Source: Bacteroidales bacterium
Lineage (GTDB): Bacteria > Bacteroidota > Bacteroidia > Bacteroidales > P3
Assembly (NCBI GenBank): GCA_017940465.1
Contig: JAGAYN010000023.1
Span: forward strand, 62,001 to 126,000
Length of the DNA stretch: 64,000 nt
Direction: 5' to 3'
This document shows positions 40,299 to 48,676 of the stretch, one piece after another. The first letter of the stretch is position 1. Every line of letters begins with the position of its first letter. Under the pieces are notes generated by a model. The model was given only the letters and a program-made list of their open reading frames with translations, was not told where the DNA came from and ran no database searches. The position numbers and the translations under genes are program-made.

Positions 40299-41313
40299 TG
40301 TTGAAAATTTGTATCTTGTTGCGTAGTTCGCGGCGTGCCAGGCGGTTCTTCTGGCGGATGGTGCCGTTGTAGATGCTGGTGTTCAGCTCGTAGCCGACCA
40401 GGATGACGATGCAGCTGAAGTAGATCCAGAGCATCAGCAGCAGGAGTGTCCCGATGGAGCCGTAGAGCAGGTTGTAGCGGCTGAAGTTGTTGATGTAGAT
40501 TCCGAAGCCCCAGCTGAGCACGAAGAACATGGCTGTGGCCAGCACGCTGCCGGCCGAGAAGAAGCCTACCCGCTGGCGGCTGGCGGGGGCGAAGTAGTAG
40601 ATGAAGGCCAGTGCAAAGAGCATGGCGAGGGAGAGCAGCACCCAGCGCCCGATGTTGAACATCAGGGTGTTGGCCTTGGTGTCGGTGAGCCAGCCCTGGC
40701 TGAAGATGAGTTGCAGGAGGTACTTGTGGCCGATGAGCAGTCCGAGGACCAGCACCACGATGACGTAGAGCACGAATACCATCATGATGCAGAGGAGGAA
40801 GCGTTGCAGGAAGGGTCGTTTCTCCACGGTCTGGTTGGCGAAGTTGAGGGAGAGGATGAATCCGTTCATGCCGTTGGCTGCCAGGATGATGGAGGTGATG
40901 AAGCCGATGGAGAGGAGGGTGGTGTGCTTGTGGCCCATGACGTCGTTCACCGTGTCCGAGAGGGGTTCCATGATTTTTCCGGGAACGATTTCGCCCAGTT
41001 CGTTGAGGAATTCGTTCTGCAGGCCGTCGAAGGGGAGGTAGGCGATGAGGGAGAAGATGAAAATCATCAGTGGCGGCAGGGCGGAGAGGAAGCTGTAGGC
41101 CAGCCCCTTGGCACGCTGCGCGATGGAGCTTCCGAAGGAGCCCGCGATGAAGTAGCTGAGGATGTCGTAGAGCGGCACGCCGCGTCCGCCGGGGAGCGAG
41201 AAGTTGTAGAGGAAGTAGAGCACCTGGCGCACCCATCGTTTGTAGATCAGGTGCCGCCGTTGCCGTTTGGCCCACAGGCGCAGGGTTCGTATCCGGACGT
41301 TGAGCCAGGTCAT
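40279..41313 (-). CDS. YihY/BrkB-family inner-membrane protein
   Basis: 344 residues with about six transmembrane helices. After a basic N-terminus ('RLWAKRQRRHLIYKRW') comes 'FSLPGGRGVPLYDILSYFI', then 'RAKGLAYSFLSALPPLMIFIFSLIAYLP' in pieces and 'GFITSIILAANGMNGFI'. The C-terminal half has 'FYYAP'-like 'FIYYFAPASRQRVGFFSAGSVLAT' and 'LYGSIGTLLLLMLWIYFSCIVILVGYELN' in pieces, both hallmarks of the YihY/BrkB family. Often misnamed ribonuclease BN; real function not established. Overlaps nadC (ATGA) and rlmL. Confidence 0.92.
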   Translation of the reverse strand: MTWLNVRIRTLRLWAKRQRRHLIYKRWVRQVLYFLYNFSLPGGRGVPLYDILSYFIAGSFGSSIAQRAKGLAYSFLSALPPLMIFIFSLIAYLPFDGLQNEFLNELGEIVPGKIMEPLSDTVNDVMGHKHTTLLSIGFITSIILAANGMNGFILSLNFANQTVEKRPFLQRFLLCIMMVFVLYVIVVLVLGLLIGHKYLLQLIFSQGWLTDTKANTLMFNIGRWVLLSLAMLFALAFIYYFAPASRQRVGFFSAGSVLATAMFFVLSWGFGIYINNFSRYNLLYGSIGTLLLLMLWIYFSCIVILVGYELNTSIYNGTIRQKNRLARRELRNKIQIFNNDNPEE

Positions 41314-42155
41314 TTTTTCACCAGCGAGATGTCGAGGCTTTTGATGTGGTGGGTCAGTGCGCCGACGGAGATGAAGTCGACGCCTGTCTCGGCGTACCGG
41401 CGGAGGGTCGTCTCGGTGATGCCGCCGGAAGCCTCTGTCTCGTAGCGGCCTCCGATGCGGCGGACGGCCTCGCGGAGGGTGTCGGGGTCGAAGTTGTCGA
41501 GCATGATGCGGTCCACGCCGCCGTGGTCCAGCACACGCTGCAGTTCCTCCAGGTTGCGTACCTCGATTTCTATCTTGAGCTGCTTGCCTTTCGCCCGGAG
41601 GTAGTTGTGGGTGCGGTCGATGGCCTGCTCGATGCCGCCGGCGAAGTCGATGTGGTTGTCCTTGAGCATGACCATGTCGTAGAGGCCGATGCGGTGGTTG
41701 GTGCCGCCGCCGCAGTGGACGGCGTATTTTTCCAGCAGGCGCATGTTGGGCGTCGTCTTGCGCGTATCCAGCAGGCGGCAGTCCAGCCCGTCCAGCATCT
41801 GCACCATGCGGTGGGTCTCGGTGGCGATGCCGGAGAGGCGCTGCATGAAGTTGAGTGCCGTGCGTTCGGCGGTCAGGATGGAGCCGCTGTGGCCCTCGAC
41901 GGTCATGATGATGTCGCCCACCCGCACGGGCTGCCCGTCGGCGATGAGGATATTGACATTCAGACTGTTGTCTGCGATTTTGAACACGCGTTGCCCCACT
42001 TCGGCGCCGCAGAGGATGCCCTCCTGCTTGGCCACCATCTTGGCCGAGCCCGTGGCATCGGGGGGGATGCAGGCGAGGGTGGAGTGGTCGCCGTCGCCGA
42101 TGTCCTCGCGCAGAGCTGTTTTAATCAACTCGTCCAAATTGTCAATGTTCGTCAT
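41310..42155 (-). CDS. nadC: Nicotinate-nucleotide pyrophosphorylase (quinolinate phosphoribosyltransferase)
   Basis: 281 residues. Family motifs: 'ALREDIGDGDHSTLACIP', 'GILCGAEVGQRVF', 'ERTALNFMQRLSGIATETHRM' with the catalytic Arg, 'LLDTRKTTPNMRLLEKYAVHCGGGTNHR' in pieces, 'MVMLKDNHI' and 'IEIEVRNLEE' plus 'IMLDNF'. It converts quinolinate and PRPP to nicotinate mononucleotide in de novo NAD synthesis. First gene of the minus-strand run; promoter box 65 nt upstream of the start. Confidence 0.96.
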   Translation of the reverse strand: MTNIDNLDELIKTALREDIGDGDHSTLACIPPDATGSAKMVAKQEGILCGAEVGQRVFKIADNSLNVNILIADGQPVRVGDIIMTVEGHSGSILTAERTALNFMQRLSGIATETHRMVQMLDGLDCRLLDTRKTTPNMRLLEKYAVHCGGGTNHRIGLYDMVMLKDNHIDFAGGIEQAIDRTHNYLRAKGKQLKIEIEVRNLEELQRVLDHGGVDRIMLDNFDPDTLREAVRRIGGRYETEASGGITETTLRRYAETGVDFISVGALTHHIKSLDISLVKK

Positions 42156-42219
42156 AAAGTGCTGGTTTTAATCTTTTTAAACCTAAAATGCGGTCTCCTA
42201 CGGGGCGGAAGCCGTGGTG

Positions 42220-42227
42220 CAAAGGTA
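42220..42227 (-). promoter_or_regulatory. Promoter -7 box of nadC operon
   Basis: Minus strand TACCTTTG. The region around -33 is a run of T rather than a clear TTTG. Confidence 0.65.
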
Positions 42228-42310
42228 CGAAAAAAAACGGAATGTGCACATTTTGAGGTAAAAAAAGCACCGGCGGGGCTGTCTTCTCCGACAAGTGGTC
42301 CATAAGCGTC

Positions 42311-42380
42311 CATATCGGTTCTCAGTCGAAGTAAATACCTAGGGGATACCTACCGGATACCTACAGGGTCCCCGGCGGTC
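42311..42380 (+). repeat. Dispersed repeat, copy 2
   Basis: CATATCGGTTCTCAGTCGAA followed by TACCTA units and GGGTCCCC; differs from copy 1 at only a few positions. It lies about 70 nt upstream of the promoter of the kinase gene. Confidence 0.88.
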
Positions 42381-42429
42381 GGGAGGCCGGAACAGGGGGT
42401 GCGGAGGTGTGTGCCGGAAAGAAAAAATA

Positions 42430-42459
42430 TTGCAAATATAAAAAAAATGCGTATATTTG
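42430..42459 (+). promoter_or_regulatory. Promoter of the deoxynucleoside kinase operon
   Basis: TTG at 42430-42432, 19-nt spacer, TATATTTG at 42452-42459; start codon 80 nt downstream. Confidence 0.75.
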
Positions 42460-42539
42460 CCACTTAAAACAAGTGGTAGAATTGCGCCATGTGTTTCTTT
42501 TCCAGCGGGAAAGGAAAAATGTGGCTTGAAAAAAAGTGT

Positions 42540-43166
42540 ATGCAGATAGCAATAGCAGGAAATATAGGGGCCGGAAAGACCGAACTGACAACCCTCTTGT
42601 CGAGGCACTACGGCTACCGTGCCGTCCACGGCCCGTCGGAGGAGAACCCCTATCTCGACAGTTTCTACGAAGACATGCGCCGCTGGTCCTTCAACATGAT
42701 GGTCCACTCCCTGACGGCGAACATGGAACTCCTGGCCGAGCTGGCCCGCACGGGCGAGAGTTTCGTGCGCGACCGTTCGCTCTACGACGACGCCGAAATC
42801 TTCGCACCCAACCTGCAAAGCATGGGGCTTATGAACTCGCGCGACCTGGCCACCTACACACGCCTCTTCGAGCTGGCCTGCACACTGCTTCCGCAGCCCG
42901 ACCTGCTCATCTACCTCCGCGCCGACGTGCCCACCTTGATACGCCACATACAGAAGCGCGGACGCGACTATGAGAGCAGCATCCGGCTGGACTATCTCAC
43001 CAACCTCAACAAGCGCTACGAAACCTGGGCCGCCGCCTACAAGGGCAAGATGCTCATCGTGGACACCGAGGAACTGGACTTTGTGGAAAACCGCGAGCAC
43101 TTTGGACGCATCATCAACCGCATCGATGCCGAATTCAACAGTCTTTTTGCCGACGGCAATGAATAG
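42540..43166 (+). CDS. Deoxynucleoside kinase
   Basis: 208 residues from ATG 42540 ('MQIAIAGNIGAGKTELTTLL'); the frame upstream lacks family similarity. P-loop GNIGAGKT at residues 7-14, then 'SEENPYLDSFYEDMRRWSF', the 'FVRDRSLYDDAEIFA' segment with the catalytic D-R-S, and the LID arginine region 'HIQKRGRDYESSI'. These define the dNK/dGK/dAK family that phosphorylates deoxynucleosides for salvage. It leads a run with kdsB and the HU-CCDC81-SPOR gene (6-7 nt spacings). Confidence 0.92.
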   Translation: MQIAIAGNIGAGKTELTTLLSRHYGYRAVHGPSEENPYLDSFYEDMRRWSFNMMVHSLTANMELLAELARTGESFVRDRSLYDDAEIFAPNLQSMGLMNSRDLATYTRLFELACTLLPQPDLLIYLRADVPTLIRHIQKRGRDYESSIRLDYLTNLNKRYETWAAAYKGKMLIVDTEELDFVENREHFGRIINRIDAEFNSLFADGNE

Positions 43167-43172
43167 GGAACG

Positions 43173-43946
43173 ATGAAGACACTGGCCGTTATACCCGCAC
43201 GCTACGCCTCCACGCGCTTCCCCGGCAAGCCCCTGGCCCTGCTGGGAGGGCGAGCCATAGTCGACTATGCCTATGAGACGGCCCGTCGCACCCAGGGCGT
43301 GGCCCGCGCCGTGGTGGCTACGGACGACGGGCGCATCTTCGCCCATGTGCAGGAGGTGTTCGGCGAGGGCAGCGCGATGATGACCTCGGCAGAGCACCGC
43401 AGCGGCACCGACCGCTGTGGCGAGGTGGTGGCGGCGCTGGAAAGGCAGGGGGAACGCTACGACGTGGTCGTCAATCTGCAGGGCGACGAACCTTTCGTGC
43501 AACCCTCGCAGCTGCAGCTGCTTGCTGGCTGCTTCGAGGACGATTCCGTCTCCATCGCCACGCTGAAGACCCGTATCACCTCTACGGAAGAACTCCTGTC
43601 GCCCAACAATGTCAAGGTGGTGTGCACCGATTCCGGCAAGGCGCTCTATTTCAGTCGCCAAGCGATTCCCTACCGTCGCGACGTCGAACCCGCGCAGTGG
43701 CTCGCCGAAGGCCGGTATTTCAAGCATGTGGGCATCTACGCTTTCCGTCCGCAGGTGCTGGCGGAGGTCTGCGCCATGCGGCAGAGTCCGCTGGAAACCA
43801 GCGAGAAACTGGAGCAGTTGCGCTGGCTGGAGGCCGGCTGCAGCATCGCCGTCCGCGAGACGGACACCGCCAATATCGGCATCGACACGCCTGCCGACCT
43901 CGAGGCGGCGGCGATAGTATTGAGAAAAATGAACGAAAAACACTGA
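43173..43946 (+). CDS. kdsB: 3-deoxy-manno-octulosonate cytidylyltransferase
   Basis: 257 residues. N-terminus 'LAVIPARYASTRFPGKPLALLGG' (cited in part) has the nucleotide-binding R-x-x-S-x-R-x-P-x-K signature. 'VVATDD', 'SAEHRSGTDRCGEVV', 'VVNLQGDEPFVQPSQL' with the catalytic D, and 'YFSRQAIPYRRD' follow. C-terminal 'TSEKLEQLRWLEAGCSIAV' and 'GIDTPADLE' are KdsB-specific. It makes CMP-Kdo for the inner core of LPS, showing that the organism makes Kdo-containing LPS. Confidence 0.97.
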   Translation: MKTLAVIPARYASTRFPGKPLALLGGRAIVDYAYETARRTQGVARAVVATDDGRIFAHVQEVFGEGSAMMTSAEHRSGTDRCGEVVAALERQGERYDVVVNLQGDEPFVQPSQLQLLAGCFEDDSVSIATLKTRITSTEELLSPNNVKVVCTDSGKALYFSRQAIPYRRDVEPAQWLAEGRYFKHVGIYAFRPQVLAEVCAMRQSPLETSEKLEQLRWLEAGCSIAVRETDTANIGIDTPADLEAAAIVLRKMNEKH

Positions 43947-43953
43947 AAACAAT

Positions 43954-46014
43954 ATGAATATAACCGAATTAATCGTTGAACTGCTTGAGCAAGGACAGCG
44001 GGTGGAACTGCCCGGGATAGGCACTTTCGACAGTGTGATGCAGAGCCCGCACCACGACCCGGTCTCCCGCATCTACTATCCCGCCACGCGTGAGGTTGTC
44101 TTCCATCAAGGGACCACCGGCGACAACGGCATTGTGAAGACCATAGCGTCACGCGAGTGTGTCGGCGAGGATGTGGCCCTGCAGATGTGGAACAACTATA
44201 CAGATGCCTTGATCGACAAGATGGGACGCACGGGCGAACACGCCTTCGGCGCCCTCGGTACACTCTACAAACGTCCCGACGGATACTCGTTCCAGATGGC
44301 GGAAGGCGTCGTCATTGAGGCCGGTGGCAGCAGCGAGAAGCCCCTCTCCGAGGTGCGCACCTATACCCATAGCGAGAGCGATGACCCCTTTGCACAGTTC
44401 GATGACACTCCGGAAGTGACCGTCGTCCAAAAGCCCGAACCCCAGCCCATGATACCCACCGCCATGGCCAAGCCAGAGCCTGAGCCCGAACCCGAGGAAC
44501 TGGACGAGGAATGGCAGGACAATCTCAAGAAGCTGGAGGAACTCCCCAAGTCGAAAGCCGCCCTCAAAGCCGAGGCGAAGGCCGAAAAGGCCCGCCTCAA
44601 GGCCGAGGCAAAGGCCGAGAAAGAGCGCGCCAAGATGCGCAAACGTGCCCAGAAAGAGCACAGCAGTGCCGAACGGCGCATAGAGGAGGACCGCGATGCC
44701 GCCTTGCGTCGCGAGGCCGAGGAGAAGCGCAGGGCCGAGGAGGTACTCTACAATGCCGAGCAGCGCGCCGAGGAAGAGCGCGTCAAGGCCGAAAAAGAGG
44801 CCGAGGCGGCACGTGTACGTGCCGAACAGAAAGCCCACGAGGAACGGCTGAAAGCCGAGAAGCGTGCCGCAGCACTGGCAGCAGTGGCGGCTGCACACAT
44901 GCCGGATGAAGGCACCTCCACTGCGGCACCTGTGGCCGATGTCAATACCAAACTCCTCAAGGAACAGAAGGAGGCCGAACATCAGGCCGCCAAGGAGGCT
45001 GCACGGCGCCTCAAGGAGGAACAGAAGCAGGCCAAGGCCGACGCCAAGGAGAAGGCCCGCCTTGAGAAGGCGGAGCGCAAACGTGCCGCCCAGGAAGCCA
45101 AGGAGGAAGCCCTCCGCAGCCGCGAGGTCGAGTCTGGCGAGGAGGACGGGAAGAAGAGCCGCAGGTGGCTTCTCTGGCTGCTATTGTTGCTGTTGCTCCT
45201 GCTGGCAGGCGCAGGTGCCTACTACCTGCTCAAGAACCGTGGTTCCAGTGCCGGAGTGGGTGACGGCGTGACGATGCAGGGGCGCCATTTCAGCACCTCG
45301 AAGGCCAATCAGTTCACCTTCAATACCGATATGCTGGAGTATGGCGACCGCGAGATATCGCGTAATTGCGACCGCGTGTGCCAGAATATGTCCAACTATA
45401 TAAACGAATACCTCGCCGACCGTGGCTATCGCAATGCCCGTGCGCAGGTCATGGACCGTGTGCGCCAGTATGCCGGAAGCCGTATGGATGAACTGATGGG
45501 CACACGTCTGGCTGCCCAGCGATTCATCCCGTATGAGGATTATATCTACCAGACGGCCGAACCTTGGCTGCGCCGTACCTATGCCAATACGTCGTGCAAC
45601 AGGGTTCAGGGAGAACTGATGGGCATGTTGGGTACCATGCTGGATGAGGTGATCGACGAGTACGGTCTCCAGCCCGATGCCGCCCAGGCCCCGGCTCAGC
45701 CCCAGCCTGCACAACCCGCACAGCCGACCGCCAAGAAGACCACCCTGCCCGACGACAACCCGGTGTATGTCTATGTGGAGAAGAAGAGTAAGCAGGGATT
45801 CGACATTGTGGCCGGATTCTACCTCAACAAAGCCACCGCCGCCAAGATGGCAGCCAGGTTGCATGAGTTGGGTTGCGACGCCTATATCATCGAGAAGAAC
45901 GACATGTACTACGTCAGTATGGGCTCCGCTCCCACCCGCACCAAGGCAGAGGCCCTGTACAAGCATATCAACAGCTGGTATGACGGCGACATTGTAATCA
46001 AGCAACTCGATTAG
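43954..46014 (+). CDS. HU-CCDC81 and SPOR domain protein with a long coiled coil
   Basis: 686 residues. An N-terminal HU-like fold (residues about 1-130; 'VELPGIGTFDSV', 'FGALGTLYKRPDGYSF') of the Bacteroidota-specific HU-CCDC81 type. Then a proline/glutamate linker and a highly charged helical region of about 220 residues dominated by K-A-E-A-K-A-E-like repeats (about 190-400). One transmembrane helix ('WLLWLLLLLLLLLAGAGAYYLL') follows near residues 408-430, and a C-terminal SPOR domain ('KQGFDIVAGFYLNKATAAKM' to the end). Topology would be cytoplasmic DNA- or protein-binding head, long cytoplasmic stalk, periplasmic peptidoglycan-binding SPOR. Likely role at the division site; inference. 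Confidence 0.92.
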   Translation: MNITELIVELLEQGQRVELPGIGTFDSVMQSPHHDPVSRIYYPATREVVFHQGTTGDNGIVKTIASRECVGEDVALQMWNNYTDALIDKMGRTGEHAFGALGTLYKRPDGYSFQMAEGVVIEAGGSSEKPLSEVRTYTHSESDDPFAQFDDTPEVTVVQKPEPQPMIPTAMAKPEPEPEPEELDEEWQDNLKKLEELPKSKAALKAEAKAEKARLKAEAKAEKERAKMRKRAQKEHSSAERRIEEDRDAALRREAEEKRRAEEVLYNAEQRAEEERVKAEKEAEAARVRAEQKAHEERLKAEKRAAALAAVAAAHMPDEGTSTAAPVADVNTKLLKEQKEAEHQAAKEAARRLKEEQKQAKADAKEKARLEKAERKRAAQEAKEEALRSREVESGEEDGKKSRRWLLWLLLLLLLLLAGAGAYYLLKNRGSSAGVGDGVTMQGRHFSTSKANQFTFNTDMLEYGDREISRNCDRVCQNMSNYINEYLADRGYRNARAQVMDRVRQYAGSRMDELMGTRLAAQRFIPYEDYIYQTAEPWLRRTYANTSCNRVQGELMGMLGTMLDEVIDEYGLQPDAAQAPAQPQPAQPAQPTAKKTTLPDDNPVYVYVEKKSKQGFDIVAGFYLNKATAAKMAARLHELGCDAYIIEKNDMYYVSMGSAPTRTKAEALYKHINSWYDGDIVIKQLD

Positions 46015-46021
46015 GCCACCC

Positions 46022-46684
46022 ATGGGACATCACAAGTTGCAACGCTTTGCGGAGAACCTCACGTTCGGGAACCTCTTCCAAGTGGGTTTTGAACAGTTGG
46101 AGAAGGAGGGTTTTGCCCTCCGCGGTCGCTGGCACGAGCATTTCGGCAACAACAATCCCATCACTTTGGAACTGGGCTGCGGCAAGGGGGACTACACCAT
46201 CGCCCTGGCCCGCATCCACCCCGAGCGCAACTATATCGGCGTGGATATCAAGGGGGCGCGTCTTTGGCGCGGTGCCAAGACTGCCGTAGAGGAACCGCTT
46301 CCCAACGTGGCTTTCATCCGCACACGCATCGAGTTGATTGACCGCTTCTTCGGCCCAGGCGAGGTGAACGAGGTGTGGATTACCTTCTGCGACCCACAGC
46401 CCAAAAAACCAGGCAAGCGTCTCACCTCGCCGCGATTCCTCGCCACCTACCGTCGCTTCCTGGCCACTGACAGTGTGCTGCACCTGAAGACCGATTCGCA
46501 GGAACTCTACGAATACACCCTGAATGAGGTTCTGCCCAACGAGGATTGCGAGGTGATGTTCAGCACGGCCGACCTCTACAATACCCCCTACGACGGCGAG
46601 GCCAAGCTTACGCAGACCTTCTACGAGCGCATGTTCCTTGCCGAGGGGAAGCCGATTACCTATATTCAATGGAAGATATTATAA
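46022..46684 (+). CDS. trmB: tRNA (guanine-N7-)-methyltransferase
   Basis: 220 residues. 'PITLELGCGKGDYTIALAR' is motif I near residue 46; 'ERNYIGVDIKGARLWRGAKTA' follows, then 'VWITFCDPQPKKPGKRLTSPRFL' in pieces, the family's active-site loop (usually 'FPDPWPKKRHxKRR'). C-terminal 'TFYERMFLAEGKPI' is also diagnostic. The proline loop has the Bacteroidota-type 'CDPQPKKPGKR'. Forms m7G46 in tRNA. It starts 7 nt after the SPOR gene. Confidence 0.95.
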   Translation: MGHHKLQRFAENLTFGNLFQVGFEQLEKEGFALRGRWHEHFGNNNPITLELGCGKGDYTIALARIHPERNYIGVDIKGARLWRGAKTAVEEPLPNVAFIRTRIELIDRFFGPGEVNEVWITFCDPQPKKPGKRLTSPRFLATYRRFLATDSVLHLKTDSQELYEYTLNEVLPNEDCEVMFSTADLYNTPYDGEAKLTQTFYERMFLAEGKPITYIQWKIL

Positions 46685-46704
46685 ACTAAATACATTAAAT
46701 TATT

Positions 46705-47445
46705 ATGTCAGGACACAACAAATGGTCAAAGATTAAACGCGCCAAAGGCGCCGCCGACGCTAAACGCTCCAAACAATGGAGCAACATCCTCAAACAGGTC
46801 TCCATCGCCGTACGCGAAGGCGGCCCCGACCCCGACAGTAATCCCCGCCTGCGCCTGCTCGTACAGAATGCTCGCGGTGTCAACATGCCCAAGGACACCC
46901 TCCAGCGCACCATCACCAAGGCCAACGACAAAGACGCTGCACAGATGCAGGAACTTACCTTCGAGTGCCACGTCGGACACGGCATCGCCCTTTTCATCGA
47001 GGCGCTCTCCGACAACAATAACCGCACTGTGGCCAACGTGAAATCCATCATGAACAAATATGGTGGCACCCTCGAGACCAACGGCAGCCTCAGTTTCCTC
47101 TTCGACCGCAAAGGTGTCTTCGTGGTACCCCGCAAGGCCGACATGAACATCGAGGAACTGGAAATGGAACTCATCGACGGCGGCCTGGAAGAGATGGAGG
47201 CCGACGACGAGTACCTCACCCTCTACACTGCCTATGAGGATTTCGGCAACATGGTAAAGATGCTCGAGGAAAAAGGCATCGAGGTGGAAAGCGCCGAACT
47301 GCAACGCATCCCCAACGCCACTCGTCAGTTGGATGCCGAGGCCATACGCAAGGTGATGAAAATCATCAACCTCCTCGAGGAGGACGACGACATCACCAAC
47401 GTCTACCACGACATGGAAATCCCCGACGACTTCGAGGAGGAGTAA
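46705..47445 (+). CDS. YebC/PmpR-family regulatory/translation protein
   Basis: 246 residues. Starts 'SGHNKWSKIKRAKGAADAKR', the invariant YebC N-terminus, followed by 'SNPRLRLLVQNARGVNMPKD' and 'YGGTLETNGSLSFLFDRKGVF' in pieces. The C-terminal acidic tail extends slightly beyond E. coli YebC. Members have been described both as transcription regulators and as factors that relieve ribosome stalling. The rsmI start codon follows its stop with no gap. Confidence 0.95.
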   Translation: MSGHNKWSKIKRAKGAADAKRSKQWSNILKQVSIAVREGGPDPDSNPRLRLLVQNARGVNMPKDTLQRTITKANDKDAAQMQELTFECHVGHGIALFIEALSDNNNRTVANVKSIMNKYGGTLETNGSLSFLFDRKGVFVVPRKADMNIEELEMELIDGGLEEMEADDEYLTLYTAYEDFGNMVKMLEEKGIEVESAELQRIPNATRQLDAEAIRKVMKIINLLEEDDDITNVYHDMEIPDDFEEE

Positions 47446-48111
47446 GTGAAACTATACCTCGTACCGACCCCTGTGGGGAACCTCGGCGACATGACCTACC
47501 GTGGCGTCGAGGTGCTCCGCTCGGCCGACCTCATACTGGCCGAGGACACTCGCACCAGCCGCGTGCTGATGCAGCACTACGGCATCGATACCCCCCTACA
47601 GAGCTACCACATCTTCAACGAGCACCAGACGGTGCAGAGATTGGTTGAAAGGTTGCTGGGCGGCACCAGTATCGCTGTGGTTACCGACGCCGGCACCCCC
47701 GGCATCTCCGACCCCGGTTTTCTGCTGGTACGCGAGGCTGTGAAAGCCGGCGTAGAGGTGGAATGCCTACCGGGTGCCACGGCATTCGTTCCGGCGCTCA
47801 TAGACAGCGGTCTGCCATGCGACCGCTTCGTATTCCTCGGTTTCCTGCCCCACAAAAAAGGCCGGCAGTCAGCCCTCCAAGCACTGGCTTCCGAGGAGCG
47901 CACCATGGTCATCTACGAAAGCCCCTACCGCCTGGTGAAACTGCTGGAACAACTCGTTGAGGTGCTTGGGGGAGAGCGCCAAGTCTCCGTGAGCCGAGAA
48001 ATCAGCAAGTTGCACGCCGAGACCGCCCGTGGCTCCTTGGCCGAAGTCCTCGCCCACTTCAAAGAGAAAGAGGTCAAGGGCGAAATAGTGGTTGTGGTCG
48101 GTGGGAAGTAG
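47446..48111 (+). CDS. rsmI: 16S rRNA (cytidine-1402-2'-O)-methyltransferase
   Basis: GTG start immediately after the TAA of the YebC gene; 221 residues. 'LYLVPTPVGNLGDMTYRGVEVL' (cited in part), 'LILAEDTRTSRVLMQHYGI', 'VVTDAGTPGISDPGFLLVR' and 'CLPGATAFVPALIDSGLP' are tetrapyrrole-methylase-fold motifs specific to RsmI. 'FLGFLPHKKGRQSALQAL' and 'VIYESPYRLVKLL' complete it. Shorter than the E. coli enzyme because the C-terminal extension is missing. Modifies the ribosomal P-site region together with RsmH. Confidence 0.95.
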   Translation: MKLYLVPTPVGNLGDMTYRGVEVLRSADLILAEDTRTSRVLMQHYGIDTPLQSYHIFNEHQTVQRLVERLLGGTSIAVVTDAGTPGISDPGFLLVREAVKAGVEVECLPGATAFVPALIDSGLPCDRFVFLGFLPHKKGRQSALQALASEERTMVIYESPYRLVKLLEQLVEVLGGERQVSVSREISKLHAETARGSLAEVLAHFKEKEVKGEIVVVVGGK

Positions 48112-48164
48112 ACATGTTCAGTAACTAATCGCCAATTTTCAATTCTCAAGTTCCAATTCAAGAA

Positions 48165-48614
48165 GTGCCCATAGAAACTTTCATCTTCCGCCTTGCCTGC
48201 GCACTGGTCGCAGGCATTGCCATCGGCGCACAGCGCGAACTTCGCCAACGACAGGCCGGACTGACCACCAACTCGCTGGTGTCGGTCGGAGCCTGCATCT
48301 TCATCCTCATCAGCGAAAGCGTCATCATGGGAGCGCAACTGGGGGGCGGCCCTGTCAACAACGACAACCTACGCGTGCTATCGCAAGTGGTAACTGGCAT
48401 CGGATTCCTCGGTGCCGGCGTCATCATGAAGAACGGGCTCACCATACACGGACTCTCCTCGGCCGCCACCATCTGGTGCTCCGCGGCAGTAGGATGCCTG
48501 TGCGGCTACGGCATGTGGCGCGAAGCCGCCATCGCGGTGGGTGTCATCCTGCTCATCAACTGGGGGCTCAAAAGCATCGAAATCTATTTCAAGAACAAAA
48601 ACAACCACGAATAA
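48165..48614 (+). CDS. MgtC/SapB-family membrane protein
   Basis: 149 residues from GTG 48165. N-terminal 'IFRLACALVAGIAIGAQRELRQRQAGLTTNSLVSVGACIF' in pieces matches the MgtC family core: E-R-(E/Q)-x-R-x-x-x-A-G-L-x-T. Then 'QVVTGIGFLGAGVIMKNG' and 'HGLSSAATIWCSAAVGCLCGYG'. Four to five transmembrane helices; the soluble C-terminal domain of Salmonella MgtC is absent. Family members are linked to magnesium homeostasis and acid survival. Confidence 0.92.
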   Translation: MPIETFIFRLACALVAGIAIGAQRELRQRQAGLTTNSLVSVGACIFILISESVIMGAQLGGGPVNNDNLRVLSQVVTGIGFLGAGVIMKNGLTIHGLSSAATIWCSAAVGCLCGYGMWREAAIAVGVILLINWGLKSIEIYFKNKNNHE

Positions 48615-48618
48615 CGGG

Positions 48619-48651
48619 AAGGCCGCCTATTGTATGGCAAGAGGCGGCCTT
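48619..48651. terminator. Bidirectional terminator between mgtC-like and M16 genes
   Basis: Perfect 10-bp stem AAGGCCGCCT / AGGCGGCCTT with a 13-nt loop, 5 nt after the MgtC-like stop and 26 nt beyond the stop of the convergent M16 gene. Confidence 0.8.
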
Positions 48652-48676
48652 CTGTTATATACATTTTAGAGGGTTG

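Larger units (their letters stand above)
42156..42539. other. Divergent promoter region between nadC and the deoxynucleoside kinase gene
   Basis: 384 nt. Contains the nadC promoter on the minus strand (42220-42227), dispersed repeat copy 2 (42311-42380) and the kinase promoter on the plus strand (42430-42459). Nothing else is recognised. Confidence 0.75.
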
